Below, piece after piece: positions 8,762 to 16,808 of a DNA stretch of 61,652 bases. Source of the stretch: an uncultured Porphyromonas sp. (GTDB taxonomy: Bacteria > Bacteroidota > Bacteroidia > Bacteroidales > Porphyromonadaceae); contig URDQ01000002.1 of NCBI GenBank assembly GCA_900546675.1, positions 1 through 61,652 of the forward strand, written 5' to 3'. Under the pieces are notes generated by a model. The model was not told where the DNA came from. It was given only the letters and a program-made list of their open reading frames with translations, and searched no databases. The number at the start of each line of letters is the position of its first letter. Within the stretch, counting starts at the first letter, position 1. Position numbers and translations under genes: made by a program.

Positions 8762-9649
8762 ATGTCAGCAAAGCAAATCTCCATACTGATCCCTACACGC
8801 AACTACGACTGCCGTCCACTCGTAGAGGCTCTGCATCGTCAGCTACAGCTGGGGCATATAGATGGCGAGATTATCCTTGGGGACGACTCCTCTGACCCTC
8901 ACTACGCTCAGCTCTACGACACCCTCCAGCAGAAGGGACTCATACGGCTCGTCCGCCCCACGACGAATCTCGGCGCGGGACGTATGCGCAACCACCTAGC
9001 GCAGCAAGCCGAGGGCGATCAGCTGCTCATCATTGACTCTGACACGATGTCAGCCTCCGACAGCTTCGTCGTAGACTATCTGCAAGCAGCGCATAGCGAT
9101 AGGGTAGTGGTAGGGGGCTTTAGCTATCCTACCGAGCGTCCCTCTAGAGACAGACTATTGCGCTATAAGTATGGACACAAGGTCGAGACACGTAGCCTTG
9201 TCGAGCGCCAGCAAGCACCAGCAGATGCTTTCGTTAGTATGAGCTTTATGATCCCTCGTCAGATCTTTCTAGAGGAGGGTTTCCCCACGGAGATGGGTAT
9301 GGGCTACGAAGACGCTTACTTCGGCTATCGTCTAGCCGAGCGAGGTGTCGTCATCACGCATATTGACAACCCCGTCATCCATGCGCTCAAGGAGACCAGC
9401 GACCAATTCCTCGATACCACCGAGCGCTATGTGGAGAACCTCTACCGACACCGTGCCTTACTTGCGCCCTATCCCATACGTCTCCTCCAGCTCTACCTAC
9501 GGCTGGAGCGTGCTAGGCTCGTCCCGCTCCTCGGTGCTTTAGCTCCGCAGCTCAAGCCTTTGCTACGTAGACAACTCACCTCGAGCCACCCCTCGCTACG
9601 TCTCTTCGCCCTCTACAAGCTTCTCCATCTCTGCACCCTTCGAGATTGA
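8762..9649 (+). CDS. Glycosyltransferase family 2 protein
   Basis: This is a GT-A fold glycosyltransferase. It opens with ISILIPTRNYD, has GDDSSD near residue 42, the DSD metal-binding motif in LLIIDSDTMS, and the acceptor-side segment GMGYEDAYFGYRL. It should use a nucleotide-sugar donor and add a sugar to an envelope glycan, but the substrate cannot be deduced. The start at 8762 (MSAKQISILIP) is preferred over the longer frame from 8663 because that one overlaps the panB terminator and begins before the predicted promoter. The product is 295 residues and has no signal peptide. The 234 bases after it contain no recognisable gene; their last 110 or so resemble the stretch before the gene at 13614. 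Confidence 0.88.
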   Translation: MSAKQISILIPTRNYDCRPLVEALHRQLQLGHIDGEIILGDDSSDPHYAQLYDTLQQKGLIRLVRPTTNLGAGRMRNHLAQQAEGDQLLIIDSDTMSASDSFVVDYLQAAHSDRVVVGGFSYPTERPSRDRLLRYKYGHKVETRSLVERQQAPADAFVSMSFMIPRQIFLEEGFPTEMGMGYEDAYFGYRLAERGVVITHIDNPVIHALKETSDQFLDTTERYVENLYRHRALLAPYPIRLLQLYLRLERARLVPLLGALAPQLKPLLRRQLTSSHPSLRLFALYKLLHLCTLRD

Positions 9650-9850
9650 TCCTTTGCCCTATATTAAGAGTCTCAGTCAAGCTCTCGGGACAATCTGATT
9701 AGAAAAAGTCCGTGTCGAGCAGTCTGAGTGTTTGAAAAGCGTACCTTTCGAGAGCGCTATACCCGACTTGTGGCGTTAAAGCTCGGAGCAAGTATAGGAT
9801 AATTGGGATAATATGTCTATATTAGCGGTCGATAACAATAAGGACCTGCT

Positions 9851-10053
9851 CTATCTAGAACTATTAACTCTTATCATAAAGGTATGAAACGAATCCTACT
9901 TACTCTCCTGCTCATCGGCTTGCTACCTCTGAGCCAATTTGCACAGACTCCCACCGAGGAGCCACAGTACATTATGAAGGTTCATCTCAAAGGTGAACAG
10001 CCCATTCTTGTCCCCGTCGACAAGATCGATAGTGTACAGTTCATCGTCAGCGA
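9851..10053. repeat. 203-bp perfect direct repeat, copy 1
   Basis: This stretch is identical base for base to 13581-13783. It covers 33 bases of 5' untranslated sequence, the start codon and the first 56 codons. Identity stops abruptly within codon 57. Weaker similarity extends about 80 bases upstream, including TATATTAGCGGTCGA in both copies. Confidence 0.95.
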
Positions 10054-10777
10054 CTCTGTCCTCACCCCCGCACCGCTGCCATTGGAATATGTTCTAGAGT
10101 ATAACGTAGACTCAATTGGCACTGCACTAGTTACGACACACGCTACTGACGTGAGTGGCTACTTTACATTCGAAGACGCTGTAGCAAAGTTTAGCAATAT
10201 AACTATTGCTGGTAATGAGTATCACTTACCCTCTACAGCTGAATGGTGTGCTATTATACCCGCTCTTCAGTACAATGATAAGCTGTGTGCTAAGTTCGAT
10301 AAAAGCGATGAGACTTTTATGGATGTCAGTGAGAAAGTTGTAGTGCAGGGGGATACTATTATCTCTAATAATGATTACCGCTTGGGAGTTAATAAGGTAA
10401 CTTATGGGTTACGCTTTAAGGGTACTCAAATGCTTTCAGCTTGGCGGTATGAGTACACTAAGGTGGACGATTGTCAAGTGTTGAAGATTACAGCTCGTCC
10501 AGTAGCAAGTGATCTTTCTATAGAGAAGGTCGCTAATCCTTTATTTTGGGAGAGTGATACCGATGCGGATGTTATTCGCTACTTCCCAGCTTCTGGTTAT
10601 AAGATGGCAGATGATGGAAACGTTCTCTACGGAGGTAGTGATGGAAGCTTTTGGACAGCTACAACAAAGAGTGATAAAAATGCCTGGGGTATGTACTTCT
10701 ATTATGAAGAGGCACATCTATTTGACCTTAGTCCGAGAAGTTTCCTTCGGAGTGTACGGCTGTTTTCAGAAGAGTAA
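9884..10777 (+). CDS. Secreted modular protein with FISUMP-like domain, paralogue 1
   Basis: Residues 1-20 are a signal peptide ending at QFA-QTPT. Residues 25-56 are a short Bacteroidota N-terminal module (the xxDIxxIxF type, here VDKIDSVQF). The remaining 240 residues resemble the protein at 13614: a TTHATDVSG segment, TAEW-AIIPA, TYGLRFKG and a final FWTATT...RSVRLF part that recalls the FISUMP (TIGR02145) domain of surface proteins. No T9SS sorting domain is present. Its first 56 residues are identical to those of the 13614 protein, but the rest is strongly diverged and A+T-richer than its neighbours, suggesting recombination. Its function is unknown; a surface or fimbria-associated role is inference. 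Confidence 0.75.
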   Translation: MKRILLTLLLIGLLPLSQFAQTPTEEPQYIMKVHLKGEQPILVPVDKIDSVQFIVSDSVLTPAPLPLEYVLEYNVDSIGTALVTTHATDVSGYFTFEDAVAKFSNITIAGNEYHLPSTAEWCAIIPALQYNDKLCAKFDKSDETFMDVSEKVVVQGDTIISNNDYRLGVNKVTYGLRFKGTQMLSAWRYEYTKVDDCQVLKITARPVASDLSIEKVANPLFWESDTDADVIRYFPASGYKMADDGNVLYGGSDGSFWTATTKSDKNAWGMYFYYEEAHLFDLSPRSFLRSVRLFSEE

Positions 10778-10823
10778 CTTGAGCTTCAGCATTAAGAGAC
10801 AAATAACCTCTTGTCATGTGTAG

Positions 10824-10985
10824 CTCACCGTATACCACTCCTCGGGAAGTCTCGTGTACGAGAGCACTCATCCTCAGAGCGGTATGAGCCTGGATGTGTC
10901 AGGCTGGGCGCCTGGAGCCTATATTGTTGTGTTACAAAAAGACTCTGAGAGAGCCTTGCTAGGCAAGGTGCTGATAGGAGGCTAG
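10824..10985 (+). pseudogene. Orphan T9SS sorting-domain relic
   Basis: These 54 codons, stop included, begin directly after an in-frame TAG and have no start codon. Translated, they read LTVYHSSGSLVYEST, then HPQSGMSLDVSGW and so on to KVLIGG. This matches the last 53 residues of the protein at 14805-16502 at about 80 percent or more, including GAYIVVLQ and SERALLGKV. It is the 3' remnant of a deleted T9SS cargo gene that once followed the 9884 gene, just as 14805-16502 follows the 13614 gene. Three copies of the heptamer ATGTAAC/G follow at 10986-11006. Confidence 0.85.
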
Positions 10986-11049
10986 ATGTAACATGTAACA
11001 TGTAAGGCTAACTACTCTGATTATCTATAACACACACAACACATATACT

Positions 11050-13062
11050 ATGCTTAAAACACAAACCCCATCACTACTGAGCACTTCGTTGGGTATAAGG
11101 ACTATGAAGCATTTGTGGTGTATATCCGCACTTGCCATACTCCTTTTGACACCATGGAGTGGAGGACTACTAGCGCAGGGGGTTGCGCTAGATGAAACAA
11201 ACTTCCCAGACGAAAACTTCCGGTCCTATATCATGCGCAACTATGATAGCGACTATGATGGAGAGCTAAGTGCTGAGGAGATTGCTGATGTCACTGAAAT
11301 AGTCGTGTTCGGTCAGGGAATAAAGTCTCTTAAGGGGCTAGAGTTCTTCTCTGAGATCACCTGGCTGGACTGTGACAACAACCAGCTTACAGATCTTGAT
11401 CTGTCACATACTACAAAGCTTACGGAGTTGCATTGCTCGCGGAATCAGCTCTCTTCAATTGATGTCTCCCCACTTACGTCGCTTACGACACTTTGCTGTG
11501 CGGATAACCAGTTGACGACTCTTGATGTATCGAAAAATGTGGAGCTTACTACGATTGAATGCTATATCAATCAGTTGACGGAGCTAGATCTATCGCACAA
11601 TGTTGAGCTAACTCAGCTTCAGTGCAACAACAACCTGCTTACGAAGCTTGATCTATCTAACAACAAAGCGCTTTACAAGCTCTTTTGCTATAGTAATCAG
11701 CTCACAGAGCTAGATCTATCTCACAATGAGAGTTTGTTGTGGGTTACATGCTCCAATAATCAACTCAAATCCCTTGACATCTCTCACAACAAGCAACTAC
11801 AAGGGCTGACTTGCTATAAGAATCAGATCTCCAAAGATCAGATGGAGCAGATAGTAAAGGCTTTGCCTCAAAAGGTTGATCCCTTTAGGGGAACCCTAAT
11901 CGTTGTGAGCAAAGAGGAAGGTGTACAAGACGCTAACGTCTGTACTAAAAATCAGGTTGCTACAGCCATTGATAGAGGTTGGGATGTGTTCTTTCACAAC
12001 GGGAAGGACAAACAGCCTTACGAAGGGGAGGATGACCCGACACCCGCAGCTCCGGTTATCACGATGACCACAACGGCAAGTGTGGAATCCATTATCATGC
12101 TTTCTGTAGAGAGTGTAGGTGAGATCAAGGTCGAGGGCGCAGAGTTGCAGTTCGGAGGAACCGCTAAGGTCAAGGCTCCTCAGATTACGATTACTGGGCA
12201 GGTGACTAGCCTAGACTGCTCTGAGGCTCAGCTGACCCGCCTAGATCTCTCTAAAGCTACCTCGCTTAAGTCTCTATGGTGTAGCAACAATGCCTTGACA
12301 AAGCTGGACACACGAGCTCTACCAGACCTTCGCATACTATACTGTATAGAGAATCAACTCTCGGCTCTTGATGTGACTGCCAATAAAAAGCTCGCCGAGC
12401 TAGACTGTAGTCAAAACCAGCTGACCCAAATAGATCTAGCTCAGTGCGACTCGCTCACACGCTTCTTCGCTTTTCACAATCAGATAGCGGAGATAGACGT
12501 GAGCCACAACCCACTGCTTATTGGCATCGATCTATCTGAGAATAAGCTTACAGCACTCTCCGTCAGTAACAATCCAAAGCTCGAAACGATCTATTGCAAT
12601 GGCAATGCGATCAAGGGGCAAGCGATGGAGCAACTAGTCGCTTCGCTACCAGATCGCAATGATAGGGCAGAGCTGAGCCATCTTTTTGTCATTGACACGA
12701 AGAATGCAAACGAGCAGAATGTCATCTTCAAGGAGGAAGTACAGAAGGCGCTCACCAAGCATTGGCAGACGCTCAACTACTCCGCTGGTGACAACGATGG
12801 CGCAGGTATACCTTACGAAGGGATCACCAGCAATACGTTCGTAAGTGGTCAGCAGGTGAAGGTCTATAGAGATCGCACTACGCAGATGCTCTACGTCACG
12901 GGTCTAGAGCCTCTCGAGGAGGTGTCGCTATACCTTGCTACGGGAGAGCTGCTCGTATGCACGCTCAGTGACTCAGAGGGGGCTTGCATGATCTCACTCT
13001 CCACAGTTGAGGACAGTCCGCTCATCGTGGCGACGGCTGACTATGCGGTGAGCGTGATGTAG
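11050..13062 (+). CDS. Leucine-rich-repeat T9SS surface protein with EF-hand
   Basis: The protein is secreted. A signal peptide is best read from the in-frame Met19 (ATG at 11104), so that start is a serious alternative to 11050. An EF-hand-like calcium loop lies at residues 66-77 (D-x-D-x-D-G-x-L-S-x-x-E). Two blocks of internalin-J-type leucine-rich repeats follow (about 95-265 and 390-540, units like CDNNQLTDLDLSH). Each ends in a cap module (about 265-325 and 540-600) with the pattern GQAMEQLVASLPDR. The last 65 residues look like a type A sorting domain. The same cap module recurs in the C10 protease at 25066 and as a relic near 16521. A role in adhesion or binding is inferred from the fold only. 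Confidence 0.85.
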   Translation: MLKTQTPSLLSTSLGIRTMKHLWCISALAILLLTPWSGGLLAQGVALDETNFPDENFRSYIMRNYDSDYDGELSAEEIADVTEIVVFGQGIKSLKGLEFFSEITWLDCDNNQLTDLDLSHTTKLTELHCSRNQLSSIDVSPLTSLTTLCCADNQLTTLDVSKNVELTTIECYINQLTELDLSHNVELTQLQCNNNLLTKLDLSNNKALYKLFCYSNQLTELDLSHNESLLWVTCSNNQLKSLDISHNKQLQGLTCYKNQISKDQMEQIVKALPQKVDPFRGTLIVVSKEEGVQDANVCTKNQVATAIDRGWDVFFHNGKDKQPYEGEDDPTPAAPVITMTTTASVESIIMLSVESVGEIKVEGAELQFGGTAKVKAPQITITGQVTSLDCSEAQLTRLDLSKATSLKSLWCSNNALTKLDTRALPDLRILYCIENQLSALDVTANKKLAELDCSQNQLTQIDLAQCDSLTRFFAFHNQIAEIDVSHNPLLIGIDLSENKLTALSVSNNPKLETIYCNGNAIKGQAMEQLVASLPDRNDRAELSHLFVIDTKNANEQNVIFKEEVQKALTKHWQTLNYSAGDNDGAGIPYEGITSNTFVSGQQVKVYRDRTTQMLYVTGLEPLEEVSLYLATGELLVCTLSDSEGACMISLSTVEDSPLIVATADYAVSVM

Positions 13063-13225
13063 ACTATGTCTGTGCTGACGAACGTGTCGGCAACTGAATA
13101 ATAAGAGGGGACTCGACCGCTGCATTGGCGATTGAGTGCCCTTTGTTACATTGATCCGCTGGACAATCGGTTGAACTGTTTCCTCCTTCGTAGGATCCTA
13201 TAAGTTGAAAGTAACGAGGAAATCT

Positions 13226-13376
13226 CAAATAGCTCTGTGGAAAACGAAAAATCTTCACGGAGGCGGTGAATGAAACTTCGGAAGAACCAATCGTTCCCTC
13301 CGAAGTTTCATTTCATTCTTCCGAAGTTTTATATCTCGCCTCGGTGGATAACTTTCGTCTTCCAGTGAGCTATTTG
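13226..13376. repeat. Palindromic intergenic element, copy A
   Basis: The outer arms CAAATAGCTC (13226-13235) and GAGCTATTTG (13367-13376) are perfect inverted repeats, and similarity continues inwards (GGAA-ACGAA and GAGGCG). The centre carries one GAAACTTCGGAAGAA module and two CTTCCGAAGTTT-type modules in the opposite sense. The stretch 13293-13340 matches the core of the element at 21853-22021 at about 44 of 48 positions. The rest of the 551-base gap (13063-13613) holds no gene I can recognise. Confidence 0.85.
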
Positions 13377-13580
13377 CAAATTCTTCGGAGCGACTCCAAC
13401 TCCGCGAATCTCACAAGTAACAATAAGTATGGACGCTCGAATAGAACTTACCGTGCCTTCCCACAGCGAGTCACTCGTCTTATCTGATGCTCGATTTGTG
13501 GCTTCGCGGCCTTGTGTAAGTATAGAACAATCCGAATAAAATGTTTATATTAGCGGTCGAAAAACCATTGGAGCTAGCTC

Positions 13581-13783
13581 CTATCTAGAACTATTAACTC
13601 TTATCATAAAGGTATGAAACGAATCCTACTTACTCTCCTGCTCATCGGCTTGCTACCTCTGAGCCAATTTGCACAGACTCCCACCGAGGAGCCACAGTAC
13701 ATTATGAAGGTTCATCTCAAAGGTGAACAGCCCATTCTTGTCCCCGTCGACAAGATCGATAGTGTACAGTTCATCGTCAGCGA
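13581..13783. repeat. 203-bp perfect direct repeat, copy 2
   Basis: Second copy of the 5' cassette, identical to 9851-10053 at an offset of 3730 bases. It ends inside codon 57 of the following gene, after which the two genes have no alignable DNA. Confidence 0.95.
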
Positions 13784-14786
13784 ACCAGTTCGTGAGTTTA
13801 CGTTATCTCCTGAACAAGTCGAGTTACAAGTCGGTGACACTAAGCAACTGACAGTTGTAGTGACTCCAGCCGATGCGAACTACTCCGTCTCTTACGAAAG
13901 TAATGATGCCACAGTCGCCACGGTCACCGCAGAAGGCTTGGTGCAAGCATTAGCTGCAGGTACAGCAACCATCACAGCGACCATCGGTAAGCTCCAAAAG
14001 CAATGCTCCGTCACCGTACTCGCCCCAGCACAGCCCACTCGTCCGAAGCTCGCAATCGAGTACTTAGCTCCTTACGACATTAACCCCGAGGGAACAGGCT
14101 TTGCTACCTCGCACAGTAATGACGCTTCAGGATTGTTTGCTCTATGGCGTGTAGAGACGATTATGGAGCAAGACTTTCTCAAGGATTATCATATGGGCAA
14201 GCCAACAGAGTGGCTTGGAATCTTCCCCGCCTATACCAATATACGTCTGATTGATTTCTTCCGAGAGGTTGACTACCTAGACATCGAAGAAAAGATTGAA
14301 ATACATGGAGAGTTGGGAGACTACAAGGCAGACTATCGAAATATGGGAGATGCCCTAACCTACGCTATACGCTTTAAGGGAGGGGATAATAGTCAGCTCG
14401 CTGCCTATCGCTATGAGGGCATAGGAGAGTTTGACGAAAATGACCTTACTTCTCATGTTCGTGTCACGGTACGTTATCTAGGTCCAGACTTTACAGGAAC
14501 TATTGAAGATATTGCTACTGCAGACTATTGGAGCAAAAACACGGAGGAGGACATCGTACGCACATTCCCCTGTAGTGGTTTTAGTGAATATGCTGATGAT
14601 TACGGCAATGGAGCTGTCGATGCATTGACAAATCGAGGTATGTATGGTGGATACCTATGCAAGCCAGCACAAGGAGCCGACAAAACTTGCAATGTGAGCT
14701 ACGGATTTAATACTTGTGCCGTATTTGTCAACGATACGTCTGGCTCAAGCCGTGCCTGGCAGTTGCGTCCCTTTACAAACGACTGA
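13614..14786 (+). CDS. Secreted BIG2 and FISUMP-like protein, paralogue 2
   Basis: The signal peptide and first 56 residues are identical to those of the 9884 gene. After them, residues 59-134 form a BIG2 bacterial immunoglobulin-like domain (LSPEQVELQVGDTKQLTV, NDATVATVTAEGLVQALAAGTATIT). This domain is absent from paralogue 1. The C-terminal 250 residues align loosely with paralogue 1 (ATSHSNDASG, PTEWLGIFPA, TYAIRFKGG, IVRTFPCSG) and end AWQLRPF. No sorting domain is seen, so the protein may be exported to the periplasm or reach the surface with the following gene product. The 14805 gene starts 18 bases later, suggesting a two-gene unit. Confidence 0.8.
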   Translation: MKRILLTLLLIGLLPLSQFAQTPTEEPQYIMKVHLKGEQPILVPVDKIDSVQFIVSEPVREFTLSPEQVELQVGDTKQLTVVVTPADANYSVSYESNDATVATVTAEGLVQALAAGTATITATIGKLQKQCSVTVLAPAQPTRPKLAIEYLAPYDINPEGTGFATSHSNDASGLFALWRVETIMEQDFLKDYHMGKPTEWLGIFPAYTNIRLIDFFREVDYLDIEEKIEIHGELGDYKADYRNMGDALTYAIRFKGGDNSQLAAYRYEGIGEFDENDLTSHVRVTVRYLGPDFTGTIEDIATADYWSKNTEEDIVRTFPCSGFSEYADDYGNGAVDALTNRGMYGGYLCKPAQGADKTCNVSYGFNTCAVFVNDTSGSSRAWQLRPFTND

Positions 14787-14804
14787 TAAGCGAGCTACTA
14801 TAAT

Positions 14805-16502
14805 ATGAATAGGTCTGTACGCTATGCGATACTTGGCTTGCTTCTGCTGGGGAGTCTGTTAGGACTCCCCACAGAGGGTCAGGCGCAGCAAAAGACAGAG
14901 TACGAATGGCTCAAGCTCTCTGCTACTTACAAAGGGGTCGACATCTATGGGCGGTCTGTTAATATGGCCGACACGCTACGTGCTAATAAGCGTATATTAC
15001 TCTACTTCTTTACCATATGGGACGAAGCTTGCTATTATTATCACCAGCAGCGCATACTAAAAGATCTAGCTCAGATGAAAGAGGGGCAAGCGATCGCTGT
15101 TTGGCTGGTAGAGATTCAAGGCGCTCCTAGAGCTGCTATAGAGGGAAAGGTGCCATATCCAGACAATTCTCCTTCTCGAGGAGATTGGACTACTTGCGAT
15201 GGAGAGCAGGCTCCCTATACGATTATTAGCGACAAAAACTTTGCTGAGCAAGTAGGTGTCAAGACTTATTATCTTCCAACTACTTACTTAGTTTGCCCCT
15301 CTAGCTTTTACATAGACTGTTATTCAGCTCTTGAGAGTAAACAGCCTGTGAAAGCGATGAAAGCTATGTCTGACTTATGCTTGACAGAAGAGGACTCTCC
15401 TAGAGATGTAGAGGTTATTGCGCCACGACGAAGAGAGATAGGAGAGCCTTCTCCTTTCTCTTCATTTGCTCGTTCATATAGTCCGATTACTTCGTATGAA
15501 TGGACCTTTGAGCATGCCACTCCTGAGAGAAGTAGTGAGGCAGAGCCGTATGTACTTTGGAGTGAGGCTGGTGATTATCAAGTTACCCTCACGGTTGGTA
15601 ATAAAAATGGGAAGCAGACCAGCTCTGCCACAATGCATATCATAGATTGCACGAAGGGAGTCAACAGTTTCCCATTTGTAGAGAACTTTGACCAAGATTT
15701 GGAGACTCACCCCGACTGCTGGCATCTCTATGATGAAGATGGAGATGGTATCAACTGGAGATGCTTGTATCAAGAGCAACTTGACATCCCAGGGATGCCT
15801 TCTCCCTCAGAACTGAAGCTAGGACATAACAATAGTGTTAACTGTATGGTCTCTTGGAGTAGCTTCCCTACACAGGCATCATTTGAGGGAGGAGAGCTCG
15901 CTTTCAACCTAATTCCTCAGAGTGCTTATAATTGGCTGATTCTGCCTAAGATTACTATTCCGAGTGACGCTCCAGCACCCACACTACACTACTCTGTGAT
16001 GAGTTTGTCTGGGAGTGATACAGAGCGCTACTCTCTATTTGTATCTGAAAAAGGATATAGACGAGCTGACTTTACGCATGTCTTAGCCAGCCAAGAGCTA
16101 GCTCCTGCAGGAAGGTGGTCGAGCAGAACGGTGTCGTTAGCACCCTTTGTGGGTAAGGATATTTACATTGGGATCAAGCATACAGATAAGGAGAAAGTAG
16201 CTCTCCTTGTGGACGATGTTGCTGTCACTCTAGATGGCCACTATGAGTCAATATCACTAGTCCCAAGTGGAGATGCTCTGTCGCTATATCTATATGGTGT
16301 AGAGATGTCTATCCTCTTTGACACAACCCAAGCGACACGTCTTACCATATACGACTCCTCGGGGTGTCTTGTATACGAGAGTTCTCATCCACAGAGTGGT
16401 ATGAGTCTTGACGTGTCTAGTTGGACTTCAGGAGCTTATATTGTCGTCCTTCAAAGAAACTCTGAGAGAGCCTTACTAGGTAAGGTGATGATAAGAAGCT
16501 AG
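14805..16502 (+). CDS. T9SS cargo: thioredoxin-like, PKD and anchor-J domains
   Basis: A signal peptide ends at GQAQ (residue 28). Residues 35-190 have a thioredoxin-like fold: LLYFFTIW followed by DEAC where WCxxC is expected, and a cis-proline segment YLPTTYLV (Pro158). Only Cys76 of the redox pair is left, so disulphide exchange is doubtful. A PKD domain follows (about 205-281, SYEWTF and AGDYQVTLTV), then a choice-of-anchor-J or cleaved-adhesin-like domain (285-480, FVENFDQD), and a type A sorting domain (490-565, LTIYDSSG, GAYIVVLQ). It should be surface-attached after T9SS export. A near copy of its last 53 residues survives as the relic at 10824. Confidence 0.85.
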   Translation: MNRSVRYAILGLLLLGSLLGLPTEGQAQQKTEYEWLKLSATYKGVDIYGRSVNMADTLRANKRILLYFFTIWDEACYYYHQQRILKDLAQMKEGQAIAVWLVEIQGAPRAAIEGKVPYPDNSPSRGDWTTCDGEQAPYTIISDKNFAEQVGVKTYYLPTTYLVCPSSFYIDCYSALESKQPVKAMKAMSDLCLTEEDSPRDVEVIAPRRREIGEPSPFSSFARSYSPITSYEWTFEHATPERSSEAEPYVLWSEAGDYQVTLTVGNKNGKQTSSATMHIIDCTKGVNSFPFVENFDQDLETHPDCWHLYDEDGDGINWRCLYQEQLDIPGMPSPSELKLGHNNSVNCMVSWSSFPTQASFEGGELAFNLIPQSAYNWLILPKITIPSDAPAPTLHYSVMSLSGSDTERYSLFVSEKGYRRADFTHVLASQELAPAGRWSSRTVSLAPFVGKDIYIGIKHTDKEKVALLVDDVAVTLDGHYESISLVPSGDALSLYLYGVEMSILFDTTQATRLTIYDSSGCLVYESSHPQSGMSLDVSSWTSGAYIVVLQRNSERALLGKVMIRS

Positions 16503-16520
16503 GTGTTGTAGTGTGATTAC

Positions 16521-16589
16521 GGGGCAGGCTACGGAGCAATTGGTCGCTTTGCGTGTAAATCGTGATGGACGAAGAGAAAGCCTGCCCCC
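16521..16589 (+). pseudogene. Relic of an LRR-cap module
   Basis: In the frame beginning at 16521 the DNA reads GQATEQLVALRVNRDGRRE, close to GQAMEQLVASLPDRNDRAE in the leucine-rich-repeat protein upstream. No start codon and no longer frame is present. It is probably a scrap left by deletion or recombination in the surface-protein island. Its ends GGGGCAGGCT and AGCCTGCCCC are also inverted repeats, so the similarity rests on about 19 codons only. Confidence 0.5.
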
Positions 16590-16597
16590 AAAAAGTG

Positions 16598-16646
16598 CTA
16601 ATTCTCCCCAAATGGCACGACGAGAACGAGCTGTGGGGGAGATTAG
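16598..16646. terminator. Hairpin between convergent genes
   Basis: CTAATTCTCCCC (16598-16609) pairs with GGGGAGATTAG (16636-16646) with one bulged base. It lies between the plus-strand T9SS gene and the minus-strand TolC-like gene and could end transcripts from either side. It lacks a clear T-run, hence the low confidence. Confidence 0.4.
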
Positions 16647-16773
16647 CCCTGGTCGTTGAAGAGCAGATAGGGATAACTCGTTGAGAGTCGTGGAGGGCTC
16701 TTCGCAGGGTGGAATTAGATTTGGATTTGCTGGGCGCTTACTGTGTGGGTGCTGTCTACTTGTTGTGTGGGTG

Positions 16774-16808
16774 CTAGAGGTCAGAGTCTAGAGGTTAGAG
16801 TCTAGAGA
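16774..16808. repeat. Heptanucleotide array over the tolC-like stop
   Basis: Five 7-base units (CTAGAGG, TCAGAGT, CTAGAGG, TTAGAGT, CTAGAGA) run across the stop codon of the minus-strand TolC-like gene, whose TAG lies in the last unit. It is the same degenerate family as the arrays at 4.8, 21.0, 28.2 and 29.8 kb. Confidence 0.7.

Noticed and set aside
10554..10823. Frame of 89 codons overlapping the end of the 9884 gene and in frame with the sorting-domain relic
   Set aside because: The FISUMP-like C-terminus of the 9884 frame is similar to that of the 13614 protein, so that frame is real. The shared phase with the relic, separated by a TAG, seems accidental.
13266..13487. Open frame of 73 codons, plus strand
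   Set aside because: It lies in palindromic element copy A. Its SEVSFHSSEVLYLASV string recurs in other copies because of the DNA repeat, not as a protein family.
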